Assembly: GCA_019115985.1 (NCBI GenBank) | Contig: DXCN01000011.1 | Span: 1-41,279 of the forward strand | DNA from: Candidatus Rothia avicola | Lineage (GTDB): Bacteria; Actinomycetota; Actinomycetes; Actinomycetales; Micrococcaceae | DNA length: 41,279 bases | Reading direction: 5' to 3' | Part shown: piece after piece, positions 1 through 9,338 of the stretch | Layout of the letters: every line of letters starts with the position of its first letter | Numbering within the stretch: the stretch's first letter is position 1 | Made by a program: the position numbers and the translations under genes | The notes under the pieces: generated by a model | The model's database searches: none | Told to the model about the DNA's origin: nothing | Seen by the model: only the letters and a program-made list of their open reading frames with translations

Positions 1-154
1 CGCGCAGCATGAGCCGGGCAATAGCCGACATACCGGCCCCACCAATACCCACAAAATGCACCCGGCCCAGGTCGGCCAGGGCCGGACGCTCGGGGAAGGG
101 AGGGTTGAGAGGAGCGGGAAGGTCGATTGAAAGATCCATTAGTGAGGTGCTCAT
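1..154 (-). CDS. murC: UDP-N-acetylmuramate--L-alanine ligase MurC, N-terminal fragment
   Basis: Only the first 51 codons lie in the window; the gene runs off the left edge. MurC adds L-alanine to UDP-MurNAc in the cytoplasm, the first amino-acid step of peptidoglycan stem-peptide synthesis. The visible part contains the N-terminal Rossmann-like signature HFVGIGGAGMSA at about residues 33-44, which is characteristic of MurC. The ATG (154-152) overlaps the TGA of murG as ATGA, which suggests translational coupling. A second in-frame ATG lies five codons downstream. Its position after murG is the usual dcw order. Confidence 0.93.
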   Translation of the reverse strand, partial: MSTSLMDLSIDLPAPLNPPFPERPALADLGRVHFVGIGGAGMSAIARLMLR

Positions 155-1248
155 ACGCGGGCCGCCTTCAGTACTTCGTCTGCCATAACCTGCGCAGCAT
201 CACGGATGCCGTGCCGGTAGGACTTTTCTGCCATGTCGGTAAGTTTATCGGTGTCTGCTAGCAGGGCCGGTACATTCTGACGGAACCAGCTAGCGGTGAA
301 ATCTGAGTCGTCCACCAGTAAGGCTGCCCCAGCAGCCACCAGAGAGCGGGCGTTGAGAGCCTGCTCGCCGTTACCGATGGGTAGGGGAACAAAGATAGCC
401 GGTAGGCCCACGGCAGCGACCTCGCTGACGGTTGCTGCACCAGAGCGCACAATCATGAGGTCGGCAGCGGCGTAGACATCTTCCATGGAGGTAATGAACT
501 CAACCTGCTGGTAGCCGGGGGCTGTGCGGAGCTGGCCGGACTCGTCCTTAACCGCCTTGTCACGGCCGGTGATGTGCAGTAGCTGGTAGCCTGCCGGGCC
601 AATCTCGTCGATGATTTCGGCAACTGTCTGGTTGAGACTCAAGGCTCCCAGGGACCCGCCGGTGACCACCAGGGTGGGCAGGGCCGGGTCAAGGCCCAGA
701 CGCTCCCGGGCAGCACCCTGTTCGGAGGCGCGGTCGAGGTCGGCGATGTTCTGGCGCATAGGCATACCCACGGTACGAGCACCAGCGATGGGGGTATCGG
801 GGAAGGCGGTAGCTACCAGGGCAGCCTTCTTCGCGCCCACCTTGTTGGCGAGGCCAGGCTTGGTGTTGGCCTCGTGGATTACTACGGGCACACCGAGCTT
901 GCGGGCTGCCAGGTACATGGGGGTGCACACGTAACCACCTACGCCCACCAGGACGTCCGCCCCGGTGTCGGTCAGAATCTTCTCGGCCTGCTTGAGCGAG
1001 GCCCTGAACCGGCTGGGGAACTTGATGGCGTCCAGGTTGGGCCGGCGGGGGAAGGGCACCTTAGGGATAAAGCTGATGTCGAAGCCTGCTGCCGGTACGA
1101 GCCGGGCCTCCATGCTGTTTTCAGTGCCGACAGTCATGATGGTAACGTCAGGCTCGCGCTCCTGGAGGGCTCGGGCAATGGCCAGCATGGGGTTGATATG
1201 CCCGGCTGTGCCGCCGCCTGCCAGCACGACAGTGGGTGCGTGGGTCAT
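151..1248 (-). CDS. murG: UDP-GlcNAc:undecaprenyl-PP-MurNAc-pentapeptide GlcNAc transferase MurG
   Basis: MurG transfers GlcNAc from UDP-GlcNAc to lipid I on the inner face of the membrane, giving lipid II. The 365-residue length is typical. The GT-B fold N-terminal signature GGGTAGHINPMLA is at residues 11-23. The C-terminal UDP-GlcNAc site is seen as RSGAATVSE followed by GLPAIFVPLP and NGEQALNA. The ATG at 1248 has a GGGAG ribosome site about 8 nt upstream. The stop overlaps murC by 4 bp. A 99-bp gap with a small TGTGCC/GGCACA hairpin (1298-1312) separates it from ftsW. Confidence 0.97.
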   Translation of the reverse strand: MTHAPTVVLAGGGTAGHINPMLAIARALQEREPDVTIMTVGTENSMEARLVPAAGFDISFIPKVPFPRRPNLDAIKFPSRFRASLKQAEKILTDTGADVLVGVGGYVCTPMYLAARKLGVPVVIHEANTKPGLANKVGAKKAALVATAFPDTPIAGARTVGMPMRQNIADLDRASEQGAARERLGLDPALPTLVVTGGSLGALSLNQTVAEIIDEIGPAGYQLLHITGRDKAVKDESGQLRTAPGYQQVEFITSMEDVYAAADLMIVRSGAATVSEVAAVGLPAIFVPLPIGNGEQALNARSLVAAGAALLVDDSDFTASWFRQNVPALLADTDKLTDMAEKSYRHGIRDAAQVMADEVLKAARV

Positions 1249-1347
1249 CAGGTTTCACTCCCTTAGTGTTCTATTTCGACCCTTAGTTTACGCGGATTGT
1301 GCCATAGGCACACCTTGAGCCCCCTTGTCGTGAGCCACCTTACCCCC

Positions 1348-3174
1348 TTAGTGCTCCTCGGGGAGCTTACGGGCTTTGCGGATAGTGCGCAGGCCAGCGG
1401 GCAGTTTTTGCTCCTTGGGGGTGGGGGCTTGCGGCTCGGTGGGCTGCGGTCCGGCAGGCTGATGGGCGGTAGCTCGTGAGGCAGCCGCAAGCGGCTTGGC
1501 TGCGGTGGTGGGAGCAGCCGGGCGGGCAGGGTGCTGGAACTGAGCCGCAGTGGTGCGAGTGTGAGCCTGCTGCACGCTGGCAGAGGGGCGAGCACCGCTG
1601 GCCGAGCTAGAGCGTCGAGCCATCGCGGCCTCAGCGCTGGCTTCAGCTGACAGGGGGCTTGACCTGCGGACGGTCTGGGCGGACGGACGCGCCGTAGCTG
1701 CCGAGGGCCTCACGGTGCGCGCACTCCCCTGGGTACGTTGAGGGGTGGACGCCGCCGGTCGGGCCGGGGTACGCCCGTCGACGAGGGCGCCCAGGCGGGT
1801 GGTGAGCTTATCGAGAGTCCAGCCTGTGCCGTCGGGGTCTGCAGCGATGACGGCCTGCTCCCGCTCAGCAATACGGGCCAGGGCAAGGCGGCGGGCGGCG
1901 TCCTTTTGCATCTTGCTGTTGGCGATACCGGTACGCTCCCCCACAATCGGGTTGAGGGGGGTCTGCCGGGCAAAGGCGATGAGAATTCCGATGCCGGTCA
2001 GCGACGACACCAGAGCGGAGCCACCAGCAGAAATAAAGGGCAGAGGCACACCGATGACGGGCATGAGCCCTACTACCATGGCGATGTTGAGCAGGGCCTG
2101 TCCGGCAATCCAGGTGATGATGCCGATGGTGGCGTAGCGGATAAAGAGGTCAGAGGAGCGCAGCAGGATACGCATAGCGCAGTAGATTAGGGCTGCGTAA
2201 AGTAGCAGCACGGCGATAGCACCGATCAGACCCAGTTCTTCACCGACCACCGCGAAAATGTAGTCGTTGTGGGCTTCAGGCAGGTAGTTGTACTTCTGCC
2301 GGGACTGGCCCAGGCCCACGCCCCAGAAGCCGCCGGTAGCGAGCGCTGCCAGGCCAGAGTTGGCCTGGTCGCAGGTGGCCTCAACGCAGTCACGCCAGAA
2401 GGCAAAGGTGTTGAAAAGACGCTCGATGCGGTTGGGGCTAATGGCGACCATCATGATGGCGGCCAGGGATCCCAGACCCGCGCTAATCATCACGAGTCCG
2501 CGGGAGGGGCGGGCTGCCAGGAAGATTGCGCTGAAGAAGAGGGCGTAGATGAGCACGGTGCCCACATCGTGCCCTGCCAGGATCAGGGTGACAATCAGAC
2601 CAAAGCCTAAGAGGGCGGGAATGAGCCCCTTGTAGGCGGTCTGGGACAGGGTTCCCCGGTCGATGCGCCCCTGACGGGAGTAGACCGAGGCCAGCCAGAG
2701 AATCATGATGGGCTTGGCGAATTCTGAGGGCTGAATCGAGAAACCAGCGATGTTAATCCAGTTGCGGTTGCCGTTGACGGTGCTACCCACAAAAATCACG
2801 GCGATGAGCAGTAGGGCTGCTGCCCCCAGCAGGGTGTGCACTACCCAGGGCCGCCGGTACCAGATGACCGGTACCAGGTAGCCCACGAGCAGCATAGCAA
2901 CAAGGCCCAGTACCGCGAACGTGCCCTGGGAGCGGGCTTGGCTGAAGGCTCCTGCGCCCGATGAAATCTGTTCTACGCTTGAGGCAGAGAGCACCATCAT
3001 CACGCCGAAGAGGGTGAGCACGGTGGCGGTCACCACCAGCACGATGGGCACATCGGTCAGCACCATGGAGCCCAAACGCACCTGGGCGTTCTCCCAGGTG
3101 CTCCGGGACCGACCCCAGGCTCGTCGAATCACGCCAGGACGCTGCGGTGACCGGGTTTCTGTTGCCAGGCTCAT
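1348..3174 (-). CDS. ftsW: SEDS peptidoglycan glycosyltransferase FtsW with long C-terminal tail
   Basis: FtsW polymerises lipid II at the division septum together with its cognate class B PBP, here FtsI, encoded upstream in the same cluster. Residues about 40-410 form the multi-helix SEDS core. Recognisable parts are NRNWINI and QPSEFAKP in the middle, EAHNDYIFAVVGEELGLIG, and the conserved VGLMPVIGVPLPFISAGGSA stretch near the end of the core. From residue 412 there is a cytoplasmic tail of almost 200 residues. From about residue 470 it is low-complexity Ala/Pro/Ser/Thr/Arg, and it ends in a basic segment. The tail is unusually long for FtsW as a family; actinobacterial homologues often have extensions. 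The ATG at 3174 has only a weak purine-rich ribosome site. Confidence 0.95.
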   Translation of the reverse strand: MSLATETRSPQRPGVIRRAWGRSRSTWENAQVRLGSMVLTDVPIVLVVTATVLTLFGVMMVLSASSVEQISSGAGAFSQARSQGTFAVLGLVAMLLVGYLVPVIWYRRPWVVHTLLGAAALLLIAVIFVGSTVNGNRNWINIAGFSIQPSEFAKPIMILWLASVYSRQGRIDRGTLSQTAYKGLIPALLGFGLIVTLILAGHDVGTVLIYALFFSAIFLAARPSRGLVMISAGLGSLAAIMMVAISPNRIERLFNTFAFWRDCVEATCDQANSGLAALATGGFWGVGLGQSRQKYNYLPEAHNDYIFAVVGEELGLIGAIAVLLLYAALIYCAMRILLRSSDLFIRYATIGIITWIAGQALLNIAMVVGLMPVIGVPLPFISAGGSALVSSLTGIGILIAFARQTPLNPIVGERTGIANSKMQKDAARRLALARIAEREQAVIAADPDGTGWTLDKLTTRLGALVDGRTPARPAASTPQRTQGSARTVRPSAATARPSAQTVRRSSPLSAEASAEAAMARRSSSASGARPSASVQQAHTRTTAAQFQHPARPAAPTTAAKPLAAASRATAHQPAGPQPTEPQAPTPKEQKLPAGLRTIRKARKLPEEH

Positions 3175-3236
3175 AGTCTTTTCGCTTCTCTTCTCTCGGG
3201 TAAGGACGCCCCGCCCTAGGTGCGGTTAAAGGTGAG

Positions 3237-3275
3237 GGAGGGTGGGAACCAGTGGTTACTGATTGCCCGCCCTCC
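3237..3275 (-). other. Intercistronic hairpin between murD and ftsW
   Basis: A 10-bp stem (3237-3246 with 3266-3275, one G-T wobble) encloses a small inner AACC/GGTT hairpin. It sits in the 114-bp gap between murD and ftsW. No T-run follows on the minus strand, so it is not a standard intrinsic terminator. It could be an RNA processing or stability element that sets relative expression within the dcw transcript (inference). Confidence 0.45.
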
Positions 3276-3288
3276 GCATCGATAGGTT

Positions 3289-4824
3289 TTAGGAATTAAT
3301 CTGATTGACCAGGTCGGCTACCGCGTCGATGAAGGCGTTGCCGCGTTCAGCGTAGGAGGTGAACTGGTCCATTGAGGCTGCTGCCGGGGCCATGAGCACG
3401 GTATCGTTCTGTTCCGAAATCTCGTGGGCCTTGGCGACCGCCAGTTTCATGACGGCTCGTCCGTCGCTGGCATCGGCCAGGAGGGAGCTCTCACTGATCT
3501 TGTAGACCGGCAGGTCCGGGGCCTGCTCAGCCAGGGCTGCTACCAGGGCTGCGGTGTCGGTACCGATCATGACCACTGCCTTGAGGCGGTCCTTGTGCTC
3601 AGCAACCAGCTCATCGTAGGTCACGCCCTTCGAGAGGCCACCGGCTACCCAAATCACGGGGTTGAAGGAGGCCAAGGAAGCATTCGCTGCGTGGGGGTTG
3701 GTTGCCTTAGAGTCGTTGACCCAGAGCACCCCGTGGGTGTTGGCTACCAGCTGGATGCGGTGGGCACCGGGCTCGTAGTTCTGCAAGCCAGCCTTGACCT
3801 GTTCAGGTTCAATACCGGCTGCCCGAGTCAGGGCGGCGGCAACCAGGGCGTTTTCTACGGTGTGCTTGGTCGGCAGCTGGCCGGTATCTGCTACTTCGGC
3901 CACTTCCAGGGCCTGGTTGCGGCGGTCGTCAAGGAAGGCCCGGTCAATGAGCAGGCCGTCAATCACACCCAGCATGGAAAGACCTGGAGTATCGGCCCAG
4001 AAACCGATGGCGCGAGCGCCCTCGACGACGTCCGCTTCTTCGACCATCTGCACGATCTCGGGGTAGTTGGCGTTGAAGATGCAGGCTACCTGAGTGTTCT
4101 CGTAGATACGGGCTTTATCGGCCAGGTAGTTCTCGTAGCCGGCGTGCCAGTCGACGTGGTCTTCTGCCACGTTGAGCACGACAGAGGCTAGGGGCGACAT
4201 AGAGTAGGTCCAGTGCAGCTGGAAGCTGGAGAGCTCAACGGCGAAGAAGTCGTAGTCGACGGGGTCACGCAGGGCATCCAGGATGGGGGTGCCGACATTG
4301 CCCACGGCAATGGCCTTGTAGCCTGCGGTCTGCAGGATAGATTCGGTCATGCCCACGGTGGTGGTCTTGCCGTTGGTGCCGGTAATGGCCAGCCAGGGGG
4401 CGACCTTGCGTCCTTCGCGCTGGCGCAAACGCCAGGCTAGCTCTATATCGCCCCAGATTTGAATCTTCTGGGCTACCGCATCGGCCAGGATGCCGATGGA
4501 GGGGGCAAGTCCGGGTGAGGTGACCACTAGGTCAGCGGGCTGGCCCTCGACCAGGGGAAGGGCGTCCATGGCTCCGGCGCCCAGCACCGAACCGGCAGCG
4601 CCCACAATCTTGAGGGTATCTGCCTTGCCGCGGGTGGTTTCGTTATCGTTACCGTCCACCACAACTACACGGGCACCCAGCTCAATAAGGGTGTCAGCGG
4701 CTGAGAAGCCAGAGATACCCAGGCCCGCTACAACCACTCGCAAGCCAGCCCAGTCGGATTCCCAGCTGGTCAGCGCTTCCAGACGCTCGTAGCCGTAGAC
4801 GGGGTTTGCGTTACTTGCCTTCAT
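3289..4824 (-). CDS. murD: UDP-N-acetylmuramoyl-L-alanine--D-glutamate ligase MurD
   Basis: MurD adds D-glutamate to UDP-MurNAc-L-Ala in the cytoplasm. The 511-residue protein has the N-terminal Rossmann-like segment VVVAGLGISGFSAA (about residues 30-43), the Mur-ligase ATP-binding loop AITGTNGKTTT, the central-domain motif HVDWH, and the C-terminal segment WVNDSKATNPHA with the conserved DSKATN. These are all characteristic of MurD. It overlaps mraY by one base (TAATG), so it is probably translationally coupled. It is somewhat longer than the E. coli enzyme (438 residues), as many actinobacterial MurDs are. Confidence 0.97.
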   Translation of the reverse strand: MKASNANPVYGYERLEALTSWESDWAGLRVVVAGLGISGFSAADTLIELGARVVVVDGNDNETTRGKADTLKIVGAAGSVLGAGAMDALPLVEGQPADLVVTSPGLAPSIGILADAVAQKIQIWGDIELAWRLRQREGRKVAPWLAITGTNGKTTTVGMTESILQTAGYKAIAVGNVGTPILDALRDPVDYDFFAVELSSFQLHWTYSMSPLASVVLNVAEDHVDWHAGYENYLADKARIYENTQVACIFNANYPEIVQMVEEADVVEGARAIGFWADTPGLSMLGVIDGLLIDRAFLDDRRNQALEVAEVADTGQLPTKHTVENALVAAALTRAAGIEPEQVKAGLQNYEPGAHRIQLVANTHGVLWVNDSKATNPHAANASLASFNPVIWVAGGLSKGVTYDELVAEHKDRLKAVVMIGTDTAALVAALAEQAPDLPVYKISESSLLADASDGRAVMKLAVAKAHEISEQNDTVLMAPAAASMDQFTSYAERGNAFIDAVADLVNQINS

Positions 4825-5942
4825 TAGAAGACACCTCCATTGCTCAGCAGCCAGTCACCGTAGAAGATGCCCAGGGCGATGGCCACAAACAGGCCTGCCA
4901 GGATCCAGAAGCGGATGACCACGTTGACCTCGGTCCAGCCCTTGAGCTCAAAGTGGTGCTGCAGAGGGGCCATACGGAAGATACGCTTACCGCCGCTCAT
5001 CTTGAAGTAGCCCACCTGCAAGATAACGGAGATGGCAATCATGACGAAGAGGCCGGCAATAATGGGGAGCAACATCTGGGTGCGGGTGATGATAGCGAAA
5101 GCAGCTAGCGCACCGCCCAGGCCCAGGGAGCCGGTATCGCCCATGAAGATGGTGGCCGGTGAGGTATTCCACCAGAGGAAGCCGATTAGGGCGCCAATCA
5201 GGGAGGCAGCCAGCATAGCCATCTGCCCTGAATCAGGTACCTCGTAGCAGACCTTAGCGAGGGAGCCGGGAGCGCACAGGTGCTGCTGCTGCCACATAGA
5301 AATCAGCAGGTAGCCGCTAAAGACCATGATGGCGGCACCGGTTGCCAGGCCGTCCAGGCCATCGGTGAGGTTTACCGCGTTGGTGGTGGCGGTAGCAATC
5401 AGGTTGGCCCAGATGATGAAGAGGATGATACCCACCACGGGCCCGGCAAAGGCCAAATCGAGCCAGGAGATATCGCGGGTGAAGGAGAGGTTGAAGGAGG
5501 CAGGTGACCAGCCGCGTTCGTCCTTAATCAGCAGGGCGCCCACGGCAAAGAGGGTACCAATCAGCCCCTGGAGCACAATCTTGCCCTTGGGGGTCAGGCC
5601 CTCGCTCTGCTTCTTCCAAATCTTCTGGAAGTCATCGATAAAGCCGACGCCTGCCATGCCCAGCATGAGGAACATTGCCAGCAGCACCGAGGCCGACGGA
5701 GCCAGGCTGGTGCCGGTGAGCAGGGCTGAGAGACCCAGTGCCAGGAAGAAGCCGAGGACGGTTGCTGCCATCATCATGACGCCGCCCATGGTGGGGGTGC
5801 CCCGCTTGGTCTGGTGTGAGGTGGGGCCGTCTTCGCGGATGAACTGGCCGAACTGCTGCTTCACCAACCATTTGGTGTAGAGCGGGGTTCCGGCGATCGA
5901 GATGATCAGGCCGAAAGCGGCAGCCAACAGGATGGAAATCAT
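4824..5942 (-). CDS. mraY: Phospho-N-acetylmuramoyl-pentapeptide transferase MraY
   Basis: MraY attaches phospho-MurNAc-pentapeptide to undecaprenyl phosphate in the membrane, making lipid I. The 372-residue protein has about ten hydrophobic segments. Conserved cytoplasmic loops are visible: KRGTPTMGG (about 46-54), GFIDDFQKI with the Asp pair, NAVNLTDGLDGLA, FMGDTGSLGLGGALA, and MAPLQHHFELKGW with the triple-His-like loop. All key Asp residues are present. Its stop shares a base with the murD start, and murF lies 21 bp upstream. Confidence 0.97.
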   Translation of the reverse strand: MISILLAAAFGLIISIAGTPLYTKWLVKQQFGQFIREDGPTSHQTKRGTPTMGGVMMMAATVLGFFLALGLSALLTGTSLAPSASVLLAMFLMLGMAGVGFIDDFQKIWKKQSEGLTPKGKIVLQGLIGTLFAVGALLIKDERGWSPASFNLSFTRDISWLDLAFAGPVVGIILFIIWANLIATATTNAVNLTDGLDGLATGAAIMVFSGYLLISMWQQQHLCAPGSLAKVCYEVPDSGQMAMLAASLIGALIGFLWWNTSPATIFMGDTGSLGLGGALAAFAIITRTQMLLPIIAGLFVMIAISVILQVGYFKMSGGKRIFRMAPLQHHFELKGWTEVNVVIRFWILAGLFVAIALGIFYGDWLLSNGGVF

Positions 5943-5963
5943 GTGGTGTCTGTGCCTTCCCGG

Positions 5964-7559
5964 TTATGAGTTATCTGTGGTCTTGGCGGCAGCATCGGGC
6001 TGGGCGCCACTGTCTGAGTTTAGTGCCTGAACAAAGTCACCGGCGCTTAACCAGGGCTGTGACTGCCCACTATCACCTTCATTGTGGGTGAGCTTGCCCT
6101 CATAGTCAGCAACTTTTTGGCCAAGAAGGCCCAGGCCAGCCCCGTTTGAGGACTTGAAGAGGACGATATCGCCCGGCTCTAGGGCGCCGTGCAGGAGTTC
6201 GAAGGCTTCCTCGGTGTTGGCAACCCAGGTTGCCTCATTGCCCCAGGAGCCTTCCAAGTGGGCGGTGTTATAGATGGGCTTGGCGATGTCACCTACGGCG
6301 ATGAGCTTAGAAATGTTGAGGCGTACTGCCAGCTGGCCGATGCGGTCGTGTTCGGCCAGGGTTTGGTCGCCCAGTTCCAGCATGGCACCGAGCACAGCCC
6401 AGGTGCGGTTGGTGGAGGGCAGGCGGCCCAGCTGGGCAAGGGCCTGTAGGGCAGCGGTCATGGACTCGGGGTTGGCGTTGTAGGCATCGTTAATGACGGT
6501 CACGCCGTCGGCCCGGTCGGTACGCTGCATACGCCACTTGGAGGCTGCTCCTGCGGTATTGAGCTGCTGGGCGATGCGGTCGGGGGCGATTCCTACCTGG
6601 TAGGCAACGGTGGCTGCCGCCAGAAGGTTGTAGACGTGGTGTTCACCGATGAGCTGGGAGCTCACTTCGTAGGCTTGCCCGTCGGGGAAGGTCAGGGTGA
6701 AGGCGGGTTTGCCTTCATCGGTGGTGGTGAGCTTGGATGCGGTGATGCGGTTTTCTGCCACGCCAGGGTTAGCGGTGTGGGTTAGTTCCGCTTCGCGTCC
6801 TTCAACGCCGAAGTAGGTAACGGGGGTGGACGCCCGGTTCAACATACGCCTCACCCGGTAGTCGTCGATGTTCAGGCCCAGGCCCAGGCGGACGCCCTCG
6901 GCCATCTCGCCCTTGGTCGCTTCGATGTTATCGACGCCACCAAACTCACCGGCGTGGGCGGTGCCCACCTTGAGCACAACCCCGTAGTCCGGGGAAATCA
7001 TGTCGGTCAGGTACTTGATGTTACCTACCCGGTCAGCGCCCATCTCAATGACCAGATACTTGGTGTCTTCTTCGGCCCGGAAAACGGTCAGCGGCACGCC
7101 GACCTCACCGTTGAAGGAACCGATGGGGGCTATGGTCTTGCCCTCTGCACCGAAGATAGCGGCCAGCAGATCCTTGGTGGTGGTCTTACCCGCAGAACCG
7201 GTAATGCCCACGACCGTCACGTCGCCGCGCTCACGCAGGCGGGCCACGGTGTAGGCGGCCAGACGCCCCATAGCCAACACAACGTCGTCTACCAGAATTG
7301 AGGGGTAGAGCTTACCGGCGACGTCCTGAACTTCACGTTCAACAAGAGCTAGAGAGGCCCCCTGCTCGAAGGCAGCGGGTAGGAAGTTATGGCCGTCCGT
7401 TACCTCACCGGGCTTAGCGATAAAGAGGCAGCCGGGGCCGACCTCACGGGAGTCAGTGGTAGCAGAAGTGCAGGTCAGGGCAGAAGCACCGGCGGAGTCT
7501 AAGCCCAGCAGGGTACCCGCTACAGCTTCTTCAATCTCAAGCGCTGAAAGTTCAATCAT
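5964..7559 (-). CDS. murF: UDP-N-acetylmuramoyl-tripeptide--D-alanyl-D-alanine ligase MurF
   Basis: MurF adds D-Ala-D-Ala to UDP-MurNAc-tripeptide, completing the cytoplasmic pentapeptide precursor. The 531-residue protein shows the ATP loop GITGSAGKTTTKDLLA (about residues 118-133), the conserved EMGADRVGNI, and the late motif INDAYNANPESM that distinguishes MurF from MurE. A ribosome site, AAAGGT, precedes the ATG at 7559 by 6 nt. A Ser/Asp/Gln-rich C-terminal tail of about 50 residues extends beyond the usual fold and is probably disordered. The gene lies 15 bp after murE. Confidence 0.96.
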   Translation of the reverse strand: MIELSALEIEEAVAGTLLGLDSAGASALTCTSATTDSREVGPGCLFIAKPGEVTDGHNFLPAAFEQGASLALVEREVQDVAGKLYPSILVDDVVLAMGRLAAYTVARLRERGDVTVVGITGSAGKTTTKDLLAAIFGAEGKTIAPIGSFNGEVGVPLTVFRAEEDTKYLVIEMGADRVGNIKYLTDMISPDYGVVLKVGTAHAGEFGGVDNIEATKGEMAEGVRLGLGLNIDDYRVRRMLNRASTPVTYFGVEGREAELTHTANPGVAENRITASKLTTTDEGKPAFTLTFPDGQAYEVSSQLIGEHHVYNLLAAATVAYQVGIAPDRIAQQLNTAGAASKWRMQRTDRADGVTVINDAYNANPESMTAALQALAQLGRLPSTNRTWAVLGAMLELGDQTLAEHDRIGQLAVRLNISKLIAVGDIAKPIYNTAHLEGSWGNEATWVANTEEAFELLHGALEPGDIVLFKSSNGAGLGLLGQKVADYEGKLTHNEGDSGQSQPWLSAGDFVQALNSDSGAQPDAAAKTTDNS

Positions 7560-7574
7560 AGGTTTACCTTTAGG

Positions 7575-9269
7575 TTACTTCTGGTGGTTCTGGTAGGCCG
7601 GGAGCACACTAAAGCCGGCTGTCTGAAGGGCGCGGGCGGTCTCTACCCGGTCGTCAAGGTCGATATCGGTACCGGCAACGTCCTGGGCTACCTCGTGGCC
7701 GCGGCCAGCGACCAGAATTGAGTCCTTGGGGCCGGCCAGGGCGATAGCTTCGTCAATGGCAGCGGCACGGGGTTCAATGTTAAGCACCCGGTGGGCGCGG
7801 GCACCGGCTTCAAGAGCCGCAAGAGCACCGGCCTCAACAGCCTCGCGGATGGGAGCAGGATCTTCGCCGTGGGGGTCATCGTCGGTAACCACCACAATAT
7901 CGGCGTAGGTAGCCGCGATTTCGCCCATGAGGGGACGCTTGGTCTGGTCGCGCTCACCGGTTGCACCGAAAACAATGATGACCTTGCCGTCCGCATCTGC
8001 CGGCTCAATTGCTTCAAGGGCACGTTTGAGGGCATCGGGATTGTGGGCGAAATCCACCAGGGCGGTGGGTTCGGTGGAAATCAACTGCATGCGGCCGGGG
8101 ACAACAGGGGTCAGGGTCTCGGTGCGGGCTAGCGCTTCAGTAATGCGGTCGCGCTCTAGCCCATCGCGGGCGCTCTCAAAGACCATCACGGCAGCTAAGG
8201 CAGCGTTCGAGACGTTGAAGTCTGCCGGGAGTAAGGTGGCGCTGGGCAGTTCAAAACCGTCACCACGGCGCAGGGTAAAGGAGTGGCCAATACCGGAGCG
8301 CTCTACCTGCACCAGAGCCCAGTCCTGGGCAGCAAGGGAGGTGAGGGCGTCCGCCCCCGGCTCATAGCCAGCACCGAAGTTGGTGAAGAGGCGCACCACG
8401 GCGCGGGCTCCCAGGGCCTGAACCGCACGCTCTGCCATGGCAAGGCCCCAGCGGTCGTCGGCGGTAATGACGGCGCGGCGGGTACGGGCCGGGGTGAAGA
8501 GCTCGGCCTTGGAGTCAAAATAGCTCTCCATGGTGCCGTGCAGGTCTAGGTGGTCCTGGGTGAGGTTGGTAAAGCCCGCAATGTCGTAGCGGATACCATC
8601 AACGCGGCGGTAGTCCAGGGCATGGGATGAAACTTCCATGGCTGCGCTGGTAATACCCTGCTCACGCATGAGGGCGATGAGGGAGTGTACATGGGGGGAC
8701 TCGGGAGTGGTGAGCTTAGAGGGAATAGCCTGGCCACCGGCAAGAATCTCGATGGTACCAATCAGGCCGGTAGTGTGGCCCAGGGCCTGCATGATCGAGT
8801 TGGTCATATAGGTAGTGGTGGTCTTACCGTTAGTCCCAGTCACCGCAAAGAGACGGGGCGCTCCCCCGCTACTGGGCTGGGAGGCATAGATACGGGCAGA
8901 GAGCGGGCCGACAGCAGCTCGCACCTGGTCAGTGGTAACCATGCCCAGGCCCTCAGGAAGGCCCAGCTCGCGCACAATCTCAAGGCCCGCTTCGTCGGTC
9001 AGCAGGGCGGACGCCCCTAGCTCGATTGCTGCAGGAAGAAAGGAGGCCCCGTGGGCCTTCGCCCCACCCAGAGCAACATAGAGGTCACCGGGCTGCACTT
9101 CGCGGGAGTCCATGGTGATACCGGTAATAGGACGGGCGGATGCCTGCACCAGCTGGGCTGCTAGCCCCACCTCGGCCAGCCAGTCGGCAACCTCGGCGCA
9201 GGTGCGCTCAGTAACCTGACGGGGGCGCAGGGTCTGGGCGCTGCCATCAAGTGCTCGGTTTTCTGTCAC
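7575..9269 (-). CDS. murE: UDP-N-acetylmuramoyl-L-alanyl-D-glutamate ligase MurE, probably L-lysine-adding
   Basis: MurE adds the third, diamino, residue of the stem peptide. The ATP loop VTGTNGKTTTTYMTNSIM and the SSHAL and DFAHNPDAL motifs mark the Mur-ligase fold. The substrate-specificity loop reads DDPHGEDP (7857-7880). Meso-diaminopimelate enzymes have DNPR there, so the missing Arg points to L-lysine, in line with the lysine-type wall reported for Rothia. I chose the GTG at 9269 over a TTG five codons upstream because GGAGGG (9277-9282) sits 7 nt before the GTG, giving 564 residues. Confidence 0.95.
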   Translation of the reverse strand: MTENRALDGSAQTLRPRQVTERTCAEVADWLAEVGLAAQLVQASARPITGITMDSREVQPGDLYVALGGAKAHGASFLPAAIELGASALLTDEAGLEIVRELGLPEGLGMVTTDQVRAAVGPLSARIYASQPSSGGAPRLFAVTGTNGKTTTTYMTNSIMQALGHTTGLIGTIEILAGGQAIPSKLTTPESPHVHSLIALMREQGITSAAMEVSSHALDYRRVDGIRYDIAGFTNLTQDHLDLHGTMESYFDSKAELFTPARTRRAVITADDRWGLAMAERAVQALGARAVVRLFTNFGAGYEPGADALTSLAAQDWALVQVERSGIGHSFTLRRGDGFELPSATLLPADFNVSNAALAAVMVFESARDGLERDRITEALARTETLTPVVPGRMQLISTEPTALVDFAHNPDALKRALEAIEPADADGKVIIVFGATGERDQTKRPLMGEIAATYADIVVVTDDDPHGEDPAPIREAVEAGALAALEAGARAHRVLNIEPRAAAIDEAIALAGPKDSILVAGRGHEVAQDVAGTDIDLDDRVETARALQTAGFSVLPAYQNHQK

Positions 9270-9338
9270 GGGCTTTCCCTCCAATGGGCGGTCTATGTCA
9301 AGGTGCGCTGTGCGGCGCGAGTGCTAATAGGGTCTACT

